Position numbers and translations under genes: made by a program. A stretch of DNA of 64,000 nucleotides from Gammaproteobacteria bacterium Ga0077536 (GTDB taxonomy: Bacteria > Pseudomonadota > Gammaproteobacteria > Ga0077536), in assembly GCA_001464935.1 (NCBI GenBank), contig LNEL01000036.1:1-64000 (forward strand), written 5' to 3'. Shown one piece after another: positions 45,246 through 55,243 of the stretch (positions within the stretch are counted from its first letter, which is position 1; each line of letters begins with the position of its first letter). The notes below the pieces were generated by a model, which had not been told where the DNA came from, made no database searches, and saw only the letters and a list, made by a program, of their open reading frames with translations.

Positions 45246-45668
45246 AATCTTCTTCACCCGCCACGCCGCAAAGCCCAGGCAGTTGCCGCTCGGATCGGCG
45301 ATGCAGAATTCCGCGCGTTCGTCGGGGGTGCCGCGGGCGTCGAAGCGTGGGGCTTCGAGATAGCGCACGCCGATGTAGTTCAGGTGATCGACGGCGCGGT
45401 GCCAGTCTTCCCAGCCCATCACGAGACCGAACCGGGGCAGCAGATTCATCACCTGCGCGCCATCCCGGGCGACGAGGCGCGCATCGAGTTCGCAGCCGAA
45501 GAAATCGATCGTCAGGCCCGTCGCGCGTTCGTCGACGACGCGGCAGCCGAGCGTGTCTTCGTAGAAGCGGCGCGTGACCGCGAGATCGTGCGCGGCGATG
45601 GCGATGCAGGGTCGCGGCTGCGAGGTGAACTCCTCGAGCGGACCGCCCTTACCCGGTTTGTTGTCCAT
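45243..45668 (-). CDS. VOC/glyoxalase-like superfamily protein
   Basis: A 141-residue single VOC module. It has RPCIAIAAHDLAVTRRFYEDTLGCRVV at the N-terminus (metal-type His), IDFFGCELDARLV, and the C-terminal AEFCIADPSGNCLGFAAW with the late acidic/aromatic pattern. It resembles glyoxalase/bleomycin-resistance relatives. Its start overlaps the class II aldolase gene by 20 bp, so it is probably coupled to it. The stop lies in the inverted repeat. Substrate unknown. Confidence 0.8.
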   Translation of the reverse strand: MDNKPGKGGPLEEFTSQPRPCIAIAAHDLAVTRRFYEDTLGCRVVDERATGLTIDFFGCELDARLVARDGAQVMNLLPRFGLVMGWEDWHRAVDHLNYIGVRYLEAPRFDARGTPDERAEFCIADPSGNCLGFAAWRVKKI

Positions 45669-46326
45669 AGCCTTCGAACTGCCTCAGTGCGTCTGCGATT
45701 TCTTCCTCGGTGAGCAGCACCGGCCCACCGGCATCGAGCGCGAGCAGGTATTGCCGCGCCAGTTCCTCGACTTCGACGGTCAGCCGCCATGCCCGGGCCA
45801 GATCGGCGCCCGTCGCGACCAGGCCATGGTTGGCGAGCAGGCAGGCCCGGCGATCGGCGAGCCCGCGCACCACGTGCCGCGACAGCGCTTCGGTGCCGAA
45901 CGTCGCATAGGGCACGCACGGAATGTTAGCACCGCCCGCGACGGCGACCATGTAGTGGAACGGCGGAATGTCGCGGCGCGCGCAGGCGAGCGCAGTCGCA
46001 TAGGGGGAATGCACGTGAACGACGGCGCCGGCCTCGGGCCGCGCGTCGTAGATGCCCGCATGGAACCGCCATTCGCTGGAGGGCCGGTAGCGCGATTCGA
46101 GCGTGGTGCCGTCGACGCGCATGGCGACGATCATCGCGGGCTCGAGATCCGCCGGTAGCACGCCGGTCGGCGTGATCAGGAAATGATCGCCGCAACGCGC
46201 GCTCGCATTGCCGGCGGCGGCGCGGTTCAGGCCGTCGGCCGCGAGCTGCCGCATCACGCCGACGAGCGCCCCGCGCAACGCGTGCTCGTCGCTCAGATCA
46301 CTTGAGGAAGAGCTCGTAGGCGGCAT
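45649..46326 (-). CDS. Class II aldolase/adducin family protein (FucA-like)
   Basis: About 225 residues. It has GLNRAAAGNASAR, ITPTGV, SSEWRFHAGIYDARP (catalytic Glu), VVHVHSPYATAL with the zinc HxH, and LLANHGLVATG with a third zinc His. This is the zinc-dependent aldolase fold of fuculose-phosphate aldolase and ribulose-phosphate epimerase. The sugar-phosphate substrate is not known. Met at 46326 is preferred; an upstream Met (46362) would overlap ilvA further. Confidence 0.88.
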   Translation of the reverse strand: MPPTSSSSSDLSDEHALRGALVGVMRQLAADGLNRAAAGNASARCGDHFLITPTGVLPADLEPAMIVAMRVDGTTLESRYRPSSEWRFHAGIYDARPEAGAVVHVHSPYATALACARRDIPPFHYMVAVAGGANIPCVPYATFGTEALSRHVVRGLADRRACLLANHGLVATGADLARAWRLTVEVEELARQYLLALDAGGPVLLTEEEIADALRQFEGYGQQTG

Positions 46327-47818
46327 TCTGTTCTTCCTCGACGTAATCCATGTTGAGCGCACCGAGGAACTCGCGGAACGGCAGATTCTGTGCGGCGGGT
46401 ACCTGAATGCCCATCAGCACGCGACCGTAGGCGGCGCCGTGGTTGCGGTAATGGAACAGGCTGATGTTCCAGCGATCGCCGACCTGGTTCAGGAAGTGCA
46501 ACAGCGCGCCCGGTCGCTCGGGGAACTCGACGCGCAGCAGGCGCTCGTCGCGCAGCGCGCCGCCGTGACCGCCGACCATGTACCGCACGTGCATCTTCGC
46601 CAGATCGTTGTCGGAGATGTCGATCGCCTCGAAGCCCTTGTCACGCAGGCCTTCGAGCAGCAGCGACTTGTCGCCATCGATCGCGCGCAGCTGCACGCCG
46701 GCGAAGACCGTCGCGCGCTCGCTGTCGGCGTAGCGATAGTTGAATTCGGTGATCGCGCGCGGACCCAGCGCGTGGCAGAAGCGGCGGAAACTGCCGGGGC
46801 GCTCGGGAATGATCGCCCCGATCAGCACTTCGCGCTTCTCGCCCAGTTCCGCCAGTTCGGCAATGTGCCGCAGGCGGTCGAAATTGACGTTCGCGCCACT
46901 CAGGATAGCGACCAGCTCGTGATCGCGCAGCTGTTCGCGCGCGACGTACTGCTTCAAGCCGGCGAGCGCAAGCGCGCCGGCGGGCTCGGCAATCGAGCGG
47001 GTGTCCTCGAAAATATCCTTCACGGCAGCGCAGATCTCATCGATGCTGACCGTCAGCACCGCGTCGACGTGCTCGCGGGCGATGCGGAAATTCTCGACAC
47101 CGACCTGCTTGACCGCGGCGCCGTCGGCGAAGATACCGATGCGATCGAGGATCACGCGTTCACCCGCCTCGAGCGCGCGGGCCATGCACGCCGCTTCGTC
47201 GGCTTCGACGCCAATGATCTTGATCGACGGCTCGAGCGCTTTCACATAGGCAGCGACGCCGGCGATCAGGCCACCACCGCCGACCGGCACGAAGATCGCG
47301 TGTGGCGGCCGGGGATGCTGGCGCATGATTTCCATCGCCACCGTGCCCTGCCCGGCGATGACCAGCGGATGGTCATAGGGCGGGACATAGGTCAGGCCCT
47401 GTGCTGCGGCGAGCTGGTGCGCGTGCTCGGCCGCTTCGTCGTAGGTGTTGCCGAACAGCACCGTTTCGGCGCCGAGGCGGCGCACGGCGGAGATCTTGAT
47501 CTCGGGCGTCGTCTTCGGCATCACGATGCGCGCGGCGATGCCGAGCCGGCCGGCGGCCAGCGCGACGCCCTGCGCGTGATTGCCGGCCGACGCCGTGATC
47601 ACCCCCCGCGCCCGCTCGTCCGCTGTCAGCGCCGCCATCATCGTGTAGGCCCCGCGCAGCTTGTACGAGAACACCGGCTGCATGTCTTCCCGCTTCAACC
47701 ACACGGCATTGCCGAGCCGGCGGGTCATGCCCGGCAGCAGATCGAGGGGGGTTTCGCGCGCGACATCGTAGACGGGCGCGCGCAGGATCATCTTCAGATA
47801 CTGGTCGAGCATCCGCAT
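46298..47818 (-). CDS. ilvA: Threonine ammonia-lyase, biosynthetic
   Basis: A 506-residue PLP enzyme. It has RETPLDLLPGMTRRLGN, the PLP lysine Lys53 in PVFSYKLRGAY, SAGNHAQGVA, the glycine loop VGGGGLIAGVA, and a C-terminal pair of ACT-like regulatory domains (about 330-506; for example FPERPGALLHFLNQVG), where isoleucine and valine act in known enzymes. It deaminates threonine to 2-oxobutanoate for isoleucine synthesis. It overlaps the aldolase gene by 29 bp and is divergent from rpiA across 52 bp. Confidence 0.95.
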   Translation of the reverse strand: MRMLDQYLKMILRAPVYDVARETPLDLLPGMTRRLGNAVWLKREDMQPVFSYKLRGAYTMMAALTADERARGVITASAGNHAQGVALAAGRLGIAARIVMPKTTPEIKISAVRRLGAETVLFGNTYDEAAEHAHQLAAAQGLTYVPPYDHPLVIAGQGTVAMEIMRQHPRPPHAIFVPVGGGGLIAGVAAYVKALEPSIKIIGVEADEAACMARALEAGERVILDRIGIFADGAAVKQVGVENFRIAREHVDAVLTVSIDEICAAVKDIFEDTRSIAEPAGALALAGLKQYVAREQLRDHELVAILSGANVNFDRLRHIAELAELGEKREVLIGAIIPERPGSFRRFCHALGPRAITEFNYRYADSERATVFAGVQLRAIDGDKSLLLEGLRDKGFEAIDISDNDLAKMHVRYMVGGHGGALRDERLLRVEFPERPGALLHFLNQVGDRWNISLFHYRNHGAAYGRVLMGIQVPAAQNLPFREFLGALNMDYVEEEQNAAYELFLK

Positions 47819-47870
47819 ACGATAACATTGAAACTCGGGCGCCGCGGCGCCTCACGGCCGGAGGAAGGAC

Positions 47871-48524
47871 ATGGACCAGGATCAGAAAAAGCGGCTCGTC
47901 GCGGCCGCCGCGCTCGAATTCGTCGTCGACGACACCATCGTCGGCGTCGGCACCGGCAGCACCGCGAACTGCTTCATCGATGCACTCGCCGGCCGCCGCG
48001 AGCGCATCCGCGGCGCCGTCGCGAGTTCGGAGGCGAGCGCCGAACGGCTGCGCGCGGCGGGCATTCCGGTGTTCGATCTGAACGAGACCGGGGAACTCGG
48101 CGTCTACGTCGACGGCGCCGACGAGGCCACGCGCGAGCGCCACCTGGTCAAGGGCGGCGGCGGCGCGCTGACCCGCGAAAAGATCGTGGCCGCCGCCAGC
48201 GCGCGCTTCATCTGCGTGATCGACGACTCGAAGATCGTGACTCGTCTCGGCCACTTTCCGCTGCCGGTCGAGGTCATCCCGCTGGCCCGCCGGCAGGTGG
48301 CCCGCGCGCTGGCAGACCTCGGCGGCCGGCCGGTGTGGCGCGAAGGTTTCGTCACCGACAATGGCAACGTGATCCTCGACGTGCACGGCCTCGACATTGC
48401 CGATCCCGTCGGCCTCGAAGCGAGCCTCAACCAGATCACCGGTGTCGTCACCAACGGCCTGTTCGCACGGCGCCCGGCCGATCTGCTGCTGGTCGGCAGC
48501 GACGCCGGCGTGCAGCGGATCTGA
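47871..48524 (+). CDS. rpiA: Ribose-5-phosphate isomerase A
   Basis: A 217-residue RpiA. It has [16 protein letters not shown] near the N-terminus, [36 protein letters not shown] (active-site Asp, Lys and Glu region), and [13 protein letters not shown]. It interconverts ribose-5-P and ribulose-5-P, complementing tkt in the same window. GGAGG lies before ATG 47871. The small DUF2905 gene follows after 8 bp. Confidence 0.96.
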   Translation: MDQDQKKRLVAAAALEFVVDDTIVGVGTGSTANCFIDALAGRRERIRGAVASSEASAERLRAAGIPVFDLNETGELGVYVDGADEATRERHLVKGGGGALTREKIVAAASARFICVIDDSKIVTRLGHFPLPVEVIPLARRQVARALADLGGRPVWREGFVTDNGNVILDVHGLDIADPVGLEASLNQITGVVTNGLFARRPADLLLVGSDAGVQRI

Positions 48525-48532
48525 GCGGCGGC

Positions 48533-48739
48533 ATGGGACTCGGGCGCTGGCTGGTGTCGCTGGGCCTCGCGCTCGTGCTGGTCGGGCTCGCATGGCCGTG
48601 GCTGTCGAAGCTCGGTCTCGGCCGCCTGCCCGGTGACATCGTCATCGAGCGCGGGCAGTCGCGCTTCTATTTCCCTGTCGTCACCTGCCTGATTCTCAGC
48701 GCAGTCCTCAGCTTGGTGCTCGCCTGGTGGCGGCGCTGA
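48533..48739 (+). CDS. DUF2905 small membrane protein
   Basis: Sixty-eight residues: two TM helices (about 7-25 and 46-64) joined by a loop with GLGRLPGDIVIERGQSRFYF, the hallmark of DUF2905. Inner-membrane; function unknown. It is probably cotranscribed with rpiA. Confidence 0.85.
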   Translation: MGLGRWLVSLGLALVLVGLAWPWLSKLGLGRLPGDIVIERGQSRFYFPVVTCLILSAVLSLVLAWWRR

Positions 48740-48748
48740 CGCGCCGAC

Positions 48749-49564
48749 TCAGGGCTTGTCGGCGGGGCTCAGACTGGTCGCGGCTTCGGCTTCGGCCTCG
48801 CGCTCGTCTTCCTCACTGATGAAGAAGCGACAGAACAGCAGCCCGAGTTCGTAGAGGATGCAGATCGGAATGGCCATCAGCGTCTGCGACACCGGATCGG
48901 GCGGCGTCAGCACGGCAGCGAGCACGAAGGCACCGACGATGATGTACGGCCGCTTCCTCGCGAGGTCCTGCCGCGTCGAGATGCCCGTGCGCACGACGAG
49001 GAAAGTCGCCACCGGCACTTCGAAAGCGAGTCCGAACGCGAAGAACATCACGACGACGAAATCGAGATATTTCGAGATGTCCGTCATCACCTGCACGCCT
49101 TCCGGCGCCGCAGCGGTCAGAAAGCCGAAAATCAGCGGAAAAACGATGTAATAGGCAAACGCGCCGCCGAGATAGAACAGGCCGATGCTGGAGACGAGCA
49201 GTGGAAACGCCAGCCGTTTTTCGTGCCGGTACAGCCCCGGCGCGACAAAGGACCAGAGCTGATAAAAGATGTACGGCACGCTGATCACGACCGCCACGAA
49301 GCAGGTCAGCTTGAACGGCGCGAGGAAGGGTGACGCGACTTCGGTCGCGATCATCTGCGCGCCGACCGCCGCCATTTTCTCGAGCATCGGCGCCGACAGC
49401 CACGCATAGAGCTGGTTCGACAGCGGCATCAGCACCAGCAGCACGCCGAGCACGCACAGGATGGCGCGCATGAGGCGCGTGCGCAGTTCGGCCAGGTGCG
49501 AGACGAAAGTCTGCTCGGTGGGGTCGAGATCGTCGTGCGGGGCCGCGCCCTTGCCGGTCGCCAT
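48749..49564 (-). CDS. tatC: Sec-independent translocase subunit TatC
   Basis: A 271-residue, six-TM inner-membrane protein. The conserved SHLAELRTRLMRAI is near the N-terminus, followed by LPFKLTCFVA-like LAPFKLTCF, VSVPYIFYQLWSFVAPGLYRHEK and FGLAFEVPVATFLV. TatC with TatB forms the receptor for twin-arginine signal peptides of folded proteins. It follows tatB by 7 bp at the end of the his-tat transcript. Confidence 0.95.
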   Translation of the reverse strand: MATGKGAAPHDDLDPTEQTFVSHLAELRTRLMRAILCVLGVLLVLMPLSNQLYAWLSAPMLEKMAAVGAQMIATEVASPFLAPFKLTCFVAVVISVPYIFYQLWSFVAPGLYRHEKRLAFPLLVSSIGLFYLGGAFAYYIVFPLIFGFLTAAAPEGVQVMTDISKYLDFVVVMFFAFGLAFEVPVATFLVVRTGISTRQDLARKRPYIIVGAFVLAAVLTPPDPVSQTLMAIPICILYELGLLFCRFFISEEDEREAEAEAATSLSPADKP

Positions 49565-49571
49565 CGTGGTG

Positions 49572-49847
49572 TCAGGCCTGGCCAGGCCCCTTCGGTGCTG
49601 GCGGCGGCGCCGGCTCGTCGGTGATCGACTGGTTCAGGGTGTTGCTGGTGATGTCGCGCTGGAGCTGGGTCAGCTCGCGGGTACCGACATCGCGCTCGAG
49701 TTCGGAGCGGAGTTCGCGCGCGACGCGTTGCGCGCGCCCGATCCAGCGACCCGCCGTGCGCACGAGTTCGGGCAGGCGCTCAGGGCCCACCACGAGCAGC
49801 GCCACGAGCCCGATGAGCACCAGTTCGGTGAAACCGACGTCGAACAC
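49572..49847 (-). CDS. tatB: Sec-independent translocase subunit TatB
   Basis: A 91-residue protein with the start FDVGFTELVLIGLVALLVVGPERLPE: a short N-out TM helix, a hinge (GPERLP) and an amphipathic helix (VRTAGRWIGRAQRVARE), followed by an acidic/Pro-rich tail. GTG 49847 is chosen because the family begins M/V-F-D-V-G-F; the frame is open upstream. Confidence 0.93.
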   Translation of the reverse strand: MFDVGFTELVLIGLVALLVVGPERLPELVRTAGRWIGRAQRVARELRSELERDVGTRELTQLQRDITSNTLNQSITDEPAPPPAPKGPGQA

Positions 49848-49860
49848 CCGACGCGACTCG

Positions 49861-50082
49861 TCAGCCGTTCTTCTTGTCGCCGGTGGCGACCGCTTCACCG
49901 TCGATGACGCGCTTGCTGTCGGCGATATCCGCCTGGCCGTCGTCGTTGCCGTCTTTCAGCGCCTTCTTGAAGTCCCGAATCCAGCCGCCGACGTCGGAGC
50001 CGATGCCGCGAATCTTCTTGGTGCCGAACATCAGCATCACGATCACGAGGATGACGATGAGTTCCTTGATACCTATGCCCAT
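49861..50082 (-). CDS. tatA: Sec-independent translocase subunit TatA
   Basis: A 73-residue protein: TM helix IKELIVILVIVMLMFG, hinge TKKIRGIG, and an amphipathic helix SDVGGWIRDFKKALKD, then an acidic tail. It oligomerises to form the translocation pathway. The gene lies between hisE (57 bp upstream) and tatB, the usual gammaproteobacterial his-tat order. Confidence 0.95.
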   Translation of the reverse strand: MGIGIKELIVILVIVMLMFGTKKIRGIGSDVGGWIRDFKKALKDGNDDGQADIADSKRVIDGEAVATGDKKNG

Positions 50083-50139
50083 GTCGAATCTCCATCGGAG
50101 GAGCCGTCGTGGCGCCTCCGGGCAGGATGTGTGTGCGGT

Positions 50140-50463
50140 CTATTGCCCCGAACGCGAGGCCTTTTCCTCAATACCCGAGACGCCGAAACGCCGGCCAAGT
50201 TCAGCGAGCACTGCCGCATGATCGAGCCCGCGGGCCGCCAGCGCAACCAGCGTGTGAAACCAGAGGTCGGCGACTTCGTGAATCAGCGCGTTGTCGTCGG
50301 GCTGCCCGGCGGCGATCACGACCTCCGTCGCCTCTTCCCCAATCTTCTTGCGAATCAGGTCGATACCGCCGGCATACAGGCGCGCGACATAGGATTGCGC
50401 AGGGTCGGCGCTCTTCCTCTGTTCCAGGATGCGCGCCAATTGTTCCAAAACATCTGTGTCCAT
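50140..50463 (-). CDS. hisE: Phosphoribosyl-ATP pyrophosphatase
   Basis: A 107-residue all-helical enzyme of the MazG-like superfamily. It has [31 protein letters not shown] (metal-binding EExxE) and [13 protein letters not shown]. It hydrolyses PR-ATP to PR-AMP, the second step of histidine synthesis. Separate from hisI here (fused in E. coli). Met at 50463 is chosen by homology. Confidence 0.94.
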   Translation of the reverse strand: MDTDVLEQLARILEQRKSADPAQSYVARLYAGGIDLIRKKIGEEATEVVIAAGQPDDNALIHEVADLWFHTLVALAARGLDHAAVLAELGRRFGVSGIEEKASRSGQ

Positions 50464-50480
50464 GCGGCCTCGGGCGGCGC

Positions 50481-50864
50481 TCAGGCGCCGTAAATGTCCT
50501 GCGGGTCCTTGAGCACCGGGTCCACCGTTTCCCATGCGCCGTCGGTGAGCCGCCGGTAGAAGCAGCTCGTGCGCCCAGTATGACAGGCGATGCCGCCGAC
50601 CTGTTCGACCAGCAGCACGATGGCGTCGGCGTCACAGTCCAGGCGAATCTCCTTCAGGCGCTGCACGTGGCCCGACTCCTCGCCCTTGCGCCAAAGGCGT
50701 TGCCGCGAGCGCGACCAGTACACCGCGCGGCCCTCGGCGACGGTGGCGGCGAGGGCCTCCCGGTTCATCCAGGCGACCGTCAGCACGCGCAGGTTCGCGG
50801 CGTCCTGGGCGACCGCGGCGACCAGCCCGTTGCTGTCCCAGTGGACGTCATCGACCCAGCTCAC
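50481..50864 (-). CDS. hisI: Phosphoribosyl-AMP cyclohydrolase
   Basis: A 127-residue enzyme. It has [41 protein letters not shown], the metal-binding [13 protein letters not shown] and [11 protein letters not shown]. It opens the purine ring of PR-AMP, the third histidine step. Its ATG overlaps the hisF stop. Confidence 0.95.
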   Translation of the reverse strand: MSWVDDVHWDSNGLVAAVAQDAANLRVLTVAWMNREALAATVAEGRAVYWSRSRQRLWRKGEESGHVQRLKEIRLDCDADAIVLLVEQVGGIACHTGRTSCFYRRLTDGAWETVDPVLKDPQDIYGA

Positions 50865-51625
50865 TGGCGCACCTCGATGCCGGCCTGCGCCATGTGGCGC
50901 TTCGCGTCGCCGACCGTGTATTCGGCGAAATGGAAAATGCTCGCGGCCAGGACCGCATCGGCATGGCCCTTCACGACGCCGTCGACGAGGTGGTCGAGAT
51001 TGCCGACACCGCCCGAGGCGATCACGGGAATGCTGACCGCGTCGGCGACCGCGCGCGTCAGCCCGAGGTCGAAACCGTCGCGCGTACCGTCACGATCCAT
51101 GCTCGTCAGCAGGATTTCGCCGGCGCCCATCCCGGCCATGCGCGCGGCCCATTCGACGGCGTCGATGCCGGTCGGCTTGCGCCCGCCGTGGGTGAAGACT
51201 TCCCAGCGGTTGGCGGCTTCGACCCGCCGCGCGTCGATCGCGACGACGATGCACTGCGAGCCGTACTTGCTGGCCGCTTCGCCGACGAACGCCGGATTCG
51301 AGACTGCCGCGGTGTTGATGCCGACCTTGTCCGCGCCCGCCGTCAGCATGCGGCGGACATCGGCGAGCGTGCGGATGCCGCCGCCAACCGTCAGCGGAAT
51401 GAACACTTCGGACGCCACGGACTCGACGACATGCACCATCGTCGCGCGTTCGTCGCTGCTCGCGGTGATGTCGAGAAACGTGATTTCGTCGGCGCCCTGC
51501 TGGTCGTAGCGGCGCGCAATCTCGATTGGATCGCCGGCATCGCGGATGTCGACGAAGCGCACGCCCTTGACGACCCGGCCGGCATCGACGTCGAGACAGG
51601 GAATGATGCGCTTGGCGAGGCCCAT
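50861..51625 (-). CDS. hisF: Imidazole glycerol phosphate synthase, cyclase subunit
   Basis: A 254-residue TIM barrel. It has [16 protein letters not shown] (catalytic Asp11), [11 protein letters not shown], the phosphate-binding [22 protein letters not shown] (second Asp) and IASGGVGN. It acts with HisH, whose gene is not in this cluster. Confidence 0.96.
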   Translation of the reverse strand: MGLAKRIIPCLDVDAGRVVKGVRFVDIRDAGDPIEIARRYDQQGADEITFLDITASSDERATMVHVVESVASEVFIPLTVGGGIRTLADVRRMLTAGADKVGINTAAVSNPAFVGEAASKYGSQCIVVAIDARRVEAANRWEVFTHGGRKPTGIDAVEWAARMAGMGAGEILLTSMDRDGTRDGFDLGLTRAVADAVSIPVIASGGVGNLDHLVDGVVKGHADAVLAASIFHFAEYTVGDAKRHMAQAGIEVRQ

Positions 51626-51696
51626 GTGATGTCTCTGCGCGGGGACGGACGGTCAGGGAAAACGGGAACGACGGCCTGGCTGCGCGGACGGCGCGC

Positions 51697-52437
51697 TCAA
51701 CGCGCGCTGAGCTCGTCGGCGAGGGCCTGCGCAGCGTGGAGGTCGAGCGTTCCTTCGTAGATGGCGCGGCCCGTGACCGCGCCGGCGATGCCCTCGGCTT
51801 CGACAGCGCACAGCGCGCGGATGTCGTCGAGGTTCGTGACGCCGCCGGAGGCGATCACCGGAATCTTCAGATGACGCGCGAATTCGACGGTCGCGTCGAG
51901 ATTCAGCCCGTTCATCATGCCGTCGCGCCGGATGTCGGTGAAGATGATGGCTTCGACGCCGTCTTCCTCGAACTGGCGCGCGAGATCGACCGCGTCGTGG
52001 CGCGAGAGCTTCGACCAGCCCTCGATCGCGACCTTGCCGTCGCGCACGTCGAGCCCGACCATCACGTGGCTCGGAAATTCGAGGCACATGTCCTGCACGA
52101 AGTGCGGCGCGGTCACGGCCTTGGTGCCGATGATCACGTAGCGCACGCCGGCATCGAGATATTTCTGGATCGTCTCTTCGTCGCGGATGCCGCCGCCGAC
52201 CTGGATCGGGATGTGCGGAAAAGCCTGCGCGATGTCGTGAATCACGCCTGAATTCACCGGCTTGCCGACGGTGGCCCCGTTCAGATCCACGAGGTGCAGG
52301 CGACGCGCACCCTGCGCCACCCACTGCGAGGCCATCGCCAGCGGATCTTCGGAATACACGGTGTCGTCGTTCATCACGCCCTGGCGCAGGCGAACGCACT
52401 TGCCGTCCTTGATATCGATGGCGGGGATGATCAGCAT
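51697..52437 (-). CDS. hisA: ProFAR isomerase (HisA)
   Basis: A 246-residue TIM barrel. It has [19 protein letters not shown] (catalytic Asp8), [32 protein letters not shown] (second Asp near 127-130), [12 protein letters not shown] and IASGGVTN. First gene of this his-tat unit: polA lies upstream on the same strand 103 bp away, so hisB and hisH, which usually precede hisA, are missing. Confidence 0.96.
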   Translation of the reverse strand: MLIIPAIDIKDGKCVRLRQGVMNDDTVYSEDPLAMASQWVAQGARRLHLVDLNGATVGKPVNSGVIHDIAQAFPHIPIQVGGGIRDEETIQKYLDAGVRYVIIGTKAVTAPHFVQDMCLEFPSHVMVGLDVRDGKVAIEGWSKLSRHDAVDLARQFEEDGVEAIIFTDIRRDGMMNGLNLDATVEFARHLKIPVIASGGVTNLDDIRALCAVEAEGIAGAVTGRAIYEGTLDLHAAQALADELSAR

Positions 52438-52540
52438 ACGGGCAGGGTAGCGGTAAGCACTCGGTGAATGGGGCTGTTTTGTTATTTAAGTCGCTGAATC
52501 CAATTTAATACTAGTCCACGAATTTGGGAAGGGCGCGCGC

Positions 52541-55243
52541 TCAGTGCGCTTCGTCCCAATTCGCGCCGACGCCGGTGTCCACGACCAGCGGCACGGCCAG
52601 GCTGGCCGCCGCGGCCATGCGTGCGCGCACCCCGGCCGCCACCTCCTCGACCGCACCGGCCGCGACCTCGAGCACCAGTTCGTCGTGCACCTGCATGATG
52701 ATGGCAGCGGGCAGACCCGAAGTCCCGAGCCAGGCATCCACGGCGAGCATCGCGCGCTTGATGATGTCGGCGGCCGTCCCCTGCATCGGCGCATTGATCG
52801 CCGTGCGCTCGGCATACTGGCGGCGCTGCACGTTACGCGAATTGATCTCCGGCAGGTACAGGCGGCGACGGAACACCGTCTCGACGTAGCCGCGGTCGTG
52901 GGCCTCGGCGCGAATGCGGTCCATGTAGGCCTTCACCCCGGGATAGCGCGCGAAGTAGAGCTCGACATAGGCCTGGGCGGCGCCGCGATCGATGCCGAGC
53001 TGGCGGGCCAGGCCGAACGCGGACATGCCGTAGATCAGCCCGAAGTTGATCGCCTTGGCCGAGCGTCGCTGCTCGTCGCTGACGGCTTCGAGCGCCACGC
53101 CGAAGACCTCGGCGGCGGTCGCGCGATGGACATCGGCGCCCTGGGCGAAGGCCGCGAGCAGGCGCTCGTCGCCGGACAGGTGGGCCATGATGCGCAATTC
53201 GATCTGCGAATAGTCGGCCGCCAGCAGCACCATGCCCGGCGGCGCGATGAACGCCTGCCGGATGCGGCGGCCTTCCGGGGTTCGAATCGGGATGTTCTGC
53301 AGGTTTGGATCCGACGAGGACAGCCGGCCCGTCGCGGCGACGGCCTGGTGATAGCTCGTGTGCACGCGGCCGGTCGCGGGGTTGACCTCCTCGGGCAGGC
53401 GGTCGATGTAGGTCGACTTGAGCTTCGACAGTGCGCGGTGCTCGAGGATCAGCCGCGGCAACGGGTACTCGTCGGCGAGCTCCTGCAGCGCGGATTCGGC
53501 GGTCGACGGCTGCCCGGTCGGCGTTTTCGCCGTGACCGGCAGGCCCAGCTTGTCGAACAGGATCTGCTGGATCTGCTTCGGCGAGCCGATGTTGAAAGGC
53601 TCCCCGGCCGCGTCAAAGGCCGCGAGCTCGATATCGTGCAGCTTCGCGGCGAGTTCGCCCCCCTGGCCGCGCAGCATCGCGACATCGACGAGGACGCCGC
53701 GGCGCTCGATGCGCGAGAGGACGGGCACCAGCGGCACCTCGATCTCCGACACCAGCGCTTCCAGCCCGTCCTCGGCGCAGATCTTCGGCCACAGCAGGCC
53801 GTGCAGACGCAGGCAGACATCGGCGTCCTCGGCCGCATACGGGGCGGCGGTCTCGAGCGGCACCTGGTTGAAGGTCAGCTGTTTCGCGCCCTTGCCGGCG
53901 ACGTCCTCGAAGTGGATCGTCGACAGCGACAGGTACTGCAGCGCGAGGGAATCGAGATCGTGGCGCGTCGCCGTGCTGTTCAGCACATAGGACTCGAGCA
54001 TCGTGTCATAGCGGATGCCGCGCAGCTCGATGCCGTGATTGAGCAGCACATTGCGATCGTATTTCGCATGATGGCCGAGTTTCGCGACACGTTCGTCCTC
54101 GAGCAGCGGTTTCAGCAGCGCCAGCACTTCCTCGCGATCGAGCTGCGGCGGGGCATCCATGTAGTCGTGCGCGAGCGGCACATAGGCGGCGCTGCCGGGC
54201 TCGACGCAGAACGACACGCCGACGATGCGGGCGTCGATGTAGTTCAGGCTCGTCGTCTCGGTATCGAAGGCGATCAAGGGCGCTGCGCGCAGACGCGCGA
54301 GCCAGCGATCGAGATGCGCGCGATCGAGCACGGTTTCGTAGCCGTCACGCGTCGACTGGGTCGCGGCCGGCGCCGCGGCTTCGGGCGCGCCGTCCTGTTC
54401 GAGCTGGCGCAGCCAGCTCTTGAACTCGAGTTCGCGATAGAGATTCACCAACCGGCTGTTGTCCGGGGCGCGGCACTCGAGCGACTGGTAGGACCACGGC
54501 AGATCGAGGTCATCGATGATCGTCACGAGCCGTCGCGACAGCGGCAGTTGCGCGAGCGCGCCGCGCAGGTGCTCGCCGACCGCGCCCGGCATGTCGTTCG
54601 CGTGGCTGATGATGGCGTCGAGGCTGCCGTACTGCGCGAGCCATTTGACCGCGGTTTTCGGCCCGACCTTCGGCACCCCGGGGATGTTGTCGACGCTGTC
54701 GCCGACGAGCGTCAGGTAATCGATGATTTGGTCCGGCTTGACGCCGAATTTCCGGATCACGCCGTCGGTGTCGAGCACCGAATTGTCCATCGTGTTCACC
54801 AGCGTGATGGCCGGACCGACGAGTTGCGCGAGGTCTTTGTCGCCGGTCGAAATCACCACGTCCCAGCCGTCGCGGGCCGCGCGACGGGCCAGCGTGCCGA
54901 TCACGTCGTCGGCTTCCATGCCGTCCTGCACGAGCCGTGGCATGCCGAGCGCATCGATGATCTCGAACAGCGGCGCGACCTGCGAGGCGAGTTCATCCGG
55001 CATCGACGGCCGGTTCGCCTTGTAGGCGGGAAACCACTCGTCGCGATGGGTCTTTCCGCGCGGATCGAAGACCACGGCGAAGGCCTGCGCCGGGTACTCG
55101 CTGTGCAGTTTTTTCAACATGGCGACCACACCGTGGATCGCGCCCGTCGGCTGGCCCTTGGAATTGGCGAGGCCCGGCAGGGCATGAAATGCCCGGTACA
55201 GATAAGACGATCCGTCGACCAGCACGAGTCTGAGTTTGTTCAT
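52541..55243 (-). CDS. polA: DNA polymerase I
   Basis: A 900-residue Pol I. The N-terminal 5' nuclease begins LRLVLVDGSSYLYRAFHALP and shows DGMEADDVIGTLA, STGDKDLAQLV and GDSVDNIPGVPKVGPKTA. The 3'-5' exonuclease retains acidic residues (IAFDTETTSLNY). The polymerase domain has LAADYSQIELRIMAHLSGD, RRSAKAINFGLIYGMSAFGL and QVHDELVLEV. All three activities look intact. It performs Okazaki processing and repair. Met at 55243 is chosen; upstream in-frame residues are not conserved. It is divergent from DUF2782. Confidence 0.97.
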   Translation of the reverse strand: MNKLRLVLVDGSSYLYRAFHALPGLANSKGQPTGAIHGVVAMLKKLHSEYPAQAFAVVFDPRGKTHRDEWFPAYKANRPSMPDELASQVAPLFEIIDALGMPRLVQDGMEADDVIGTLARRAARDGWDVVISTGDKDLAQLVGPAITLVNTMDNSVLDTDGVIRKFGVKPDQIIDYLTLVGDSVDNIPGVPKVGPKTAVKWLAQYGSLDAIISHANDMPGAVGEHLRGALAQLPLSRRLVTIIDDLDLPWSYQSLECRAPDNSRLVNLYRELEFKSWLRQLEQDGAPEAAAPAATQSTRDGYETVLDRAHLDRWLARLRAAPLIAFDTETTSLNYIDARIVGVSFCVEPGSAAYVPLAHDYMDAPPQLDREEVLALLKPLLEDERVAKLGHHAKYDRNVLLNHGIELRGIRYDTMLESYVLNSTATRHDLDSLALQYLSLSTIHFEDVAGKGAKQLTFNQVPLETAAPYAAEDADVCLRLHGLLWPKICAEDGLEALVSEIEVPLVPVLSRIERRGVLVDVAMLRGQGGELAAKLHDIELAAFDAAGEPFNIGSPKQIQQILFDKLGLPVTAKTPTGQPSTAESALQELADEYPLPRLILEHRALSKLKSTYIDRLPEEVNPATGRVHTSYHQAVAATGRLSSSDPNLQNIPIRTPEGRRIRQAFIAPPGMVLLAADYSQIELRIMAHLSGDERLLAAFAQGADVHRATAAEVFGVALEAVSDEQRRSAKAINFGLIYGMSAFGLARQLGIDRGAAQAYVELYFARYPGVKAYMDRIRAEAHDRGYVETVFRRRLYLPEINSRNVQRRQYAERTAINAPMQGTAADIIKRAMLAVDAWLGTSGLPAAIIMQVHDELVLEVAAGAVEEVAAGVRARMAAAASLAVPLVVDTGVGANWDEAH

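Noticed and set aside
46208..48739. An 840-residue plus-strand frame across ilvA, rpiA and DUF2905
   Set aside because: It runs antisense to ilvA and out of frame with rpiA, joining the real DUF2905 frame only at its end; no motif.
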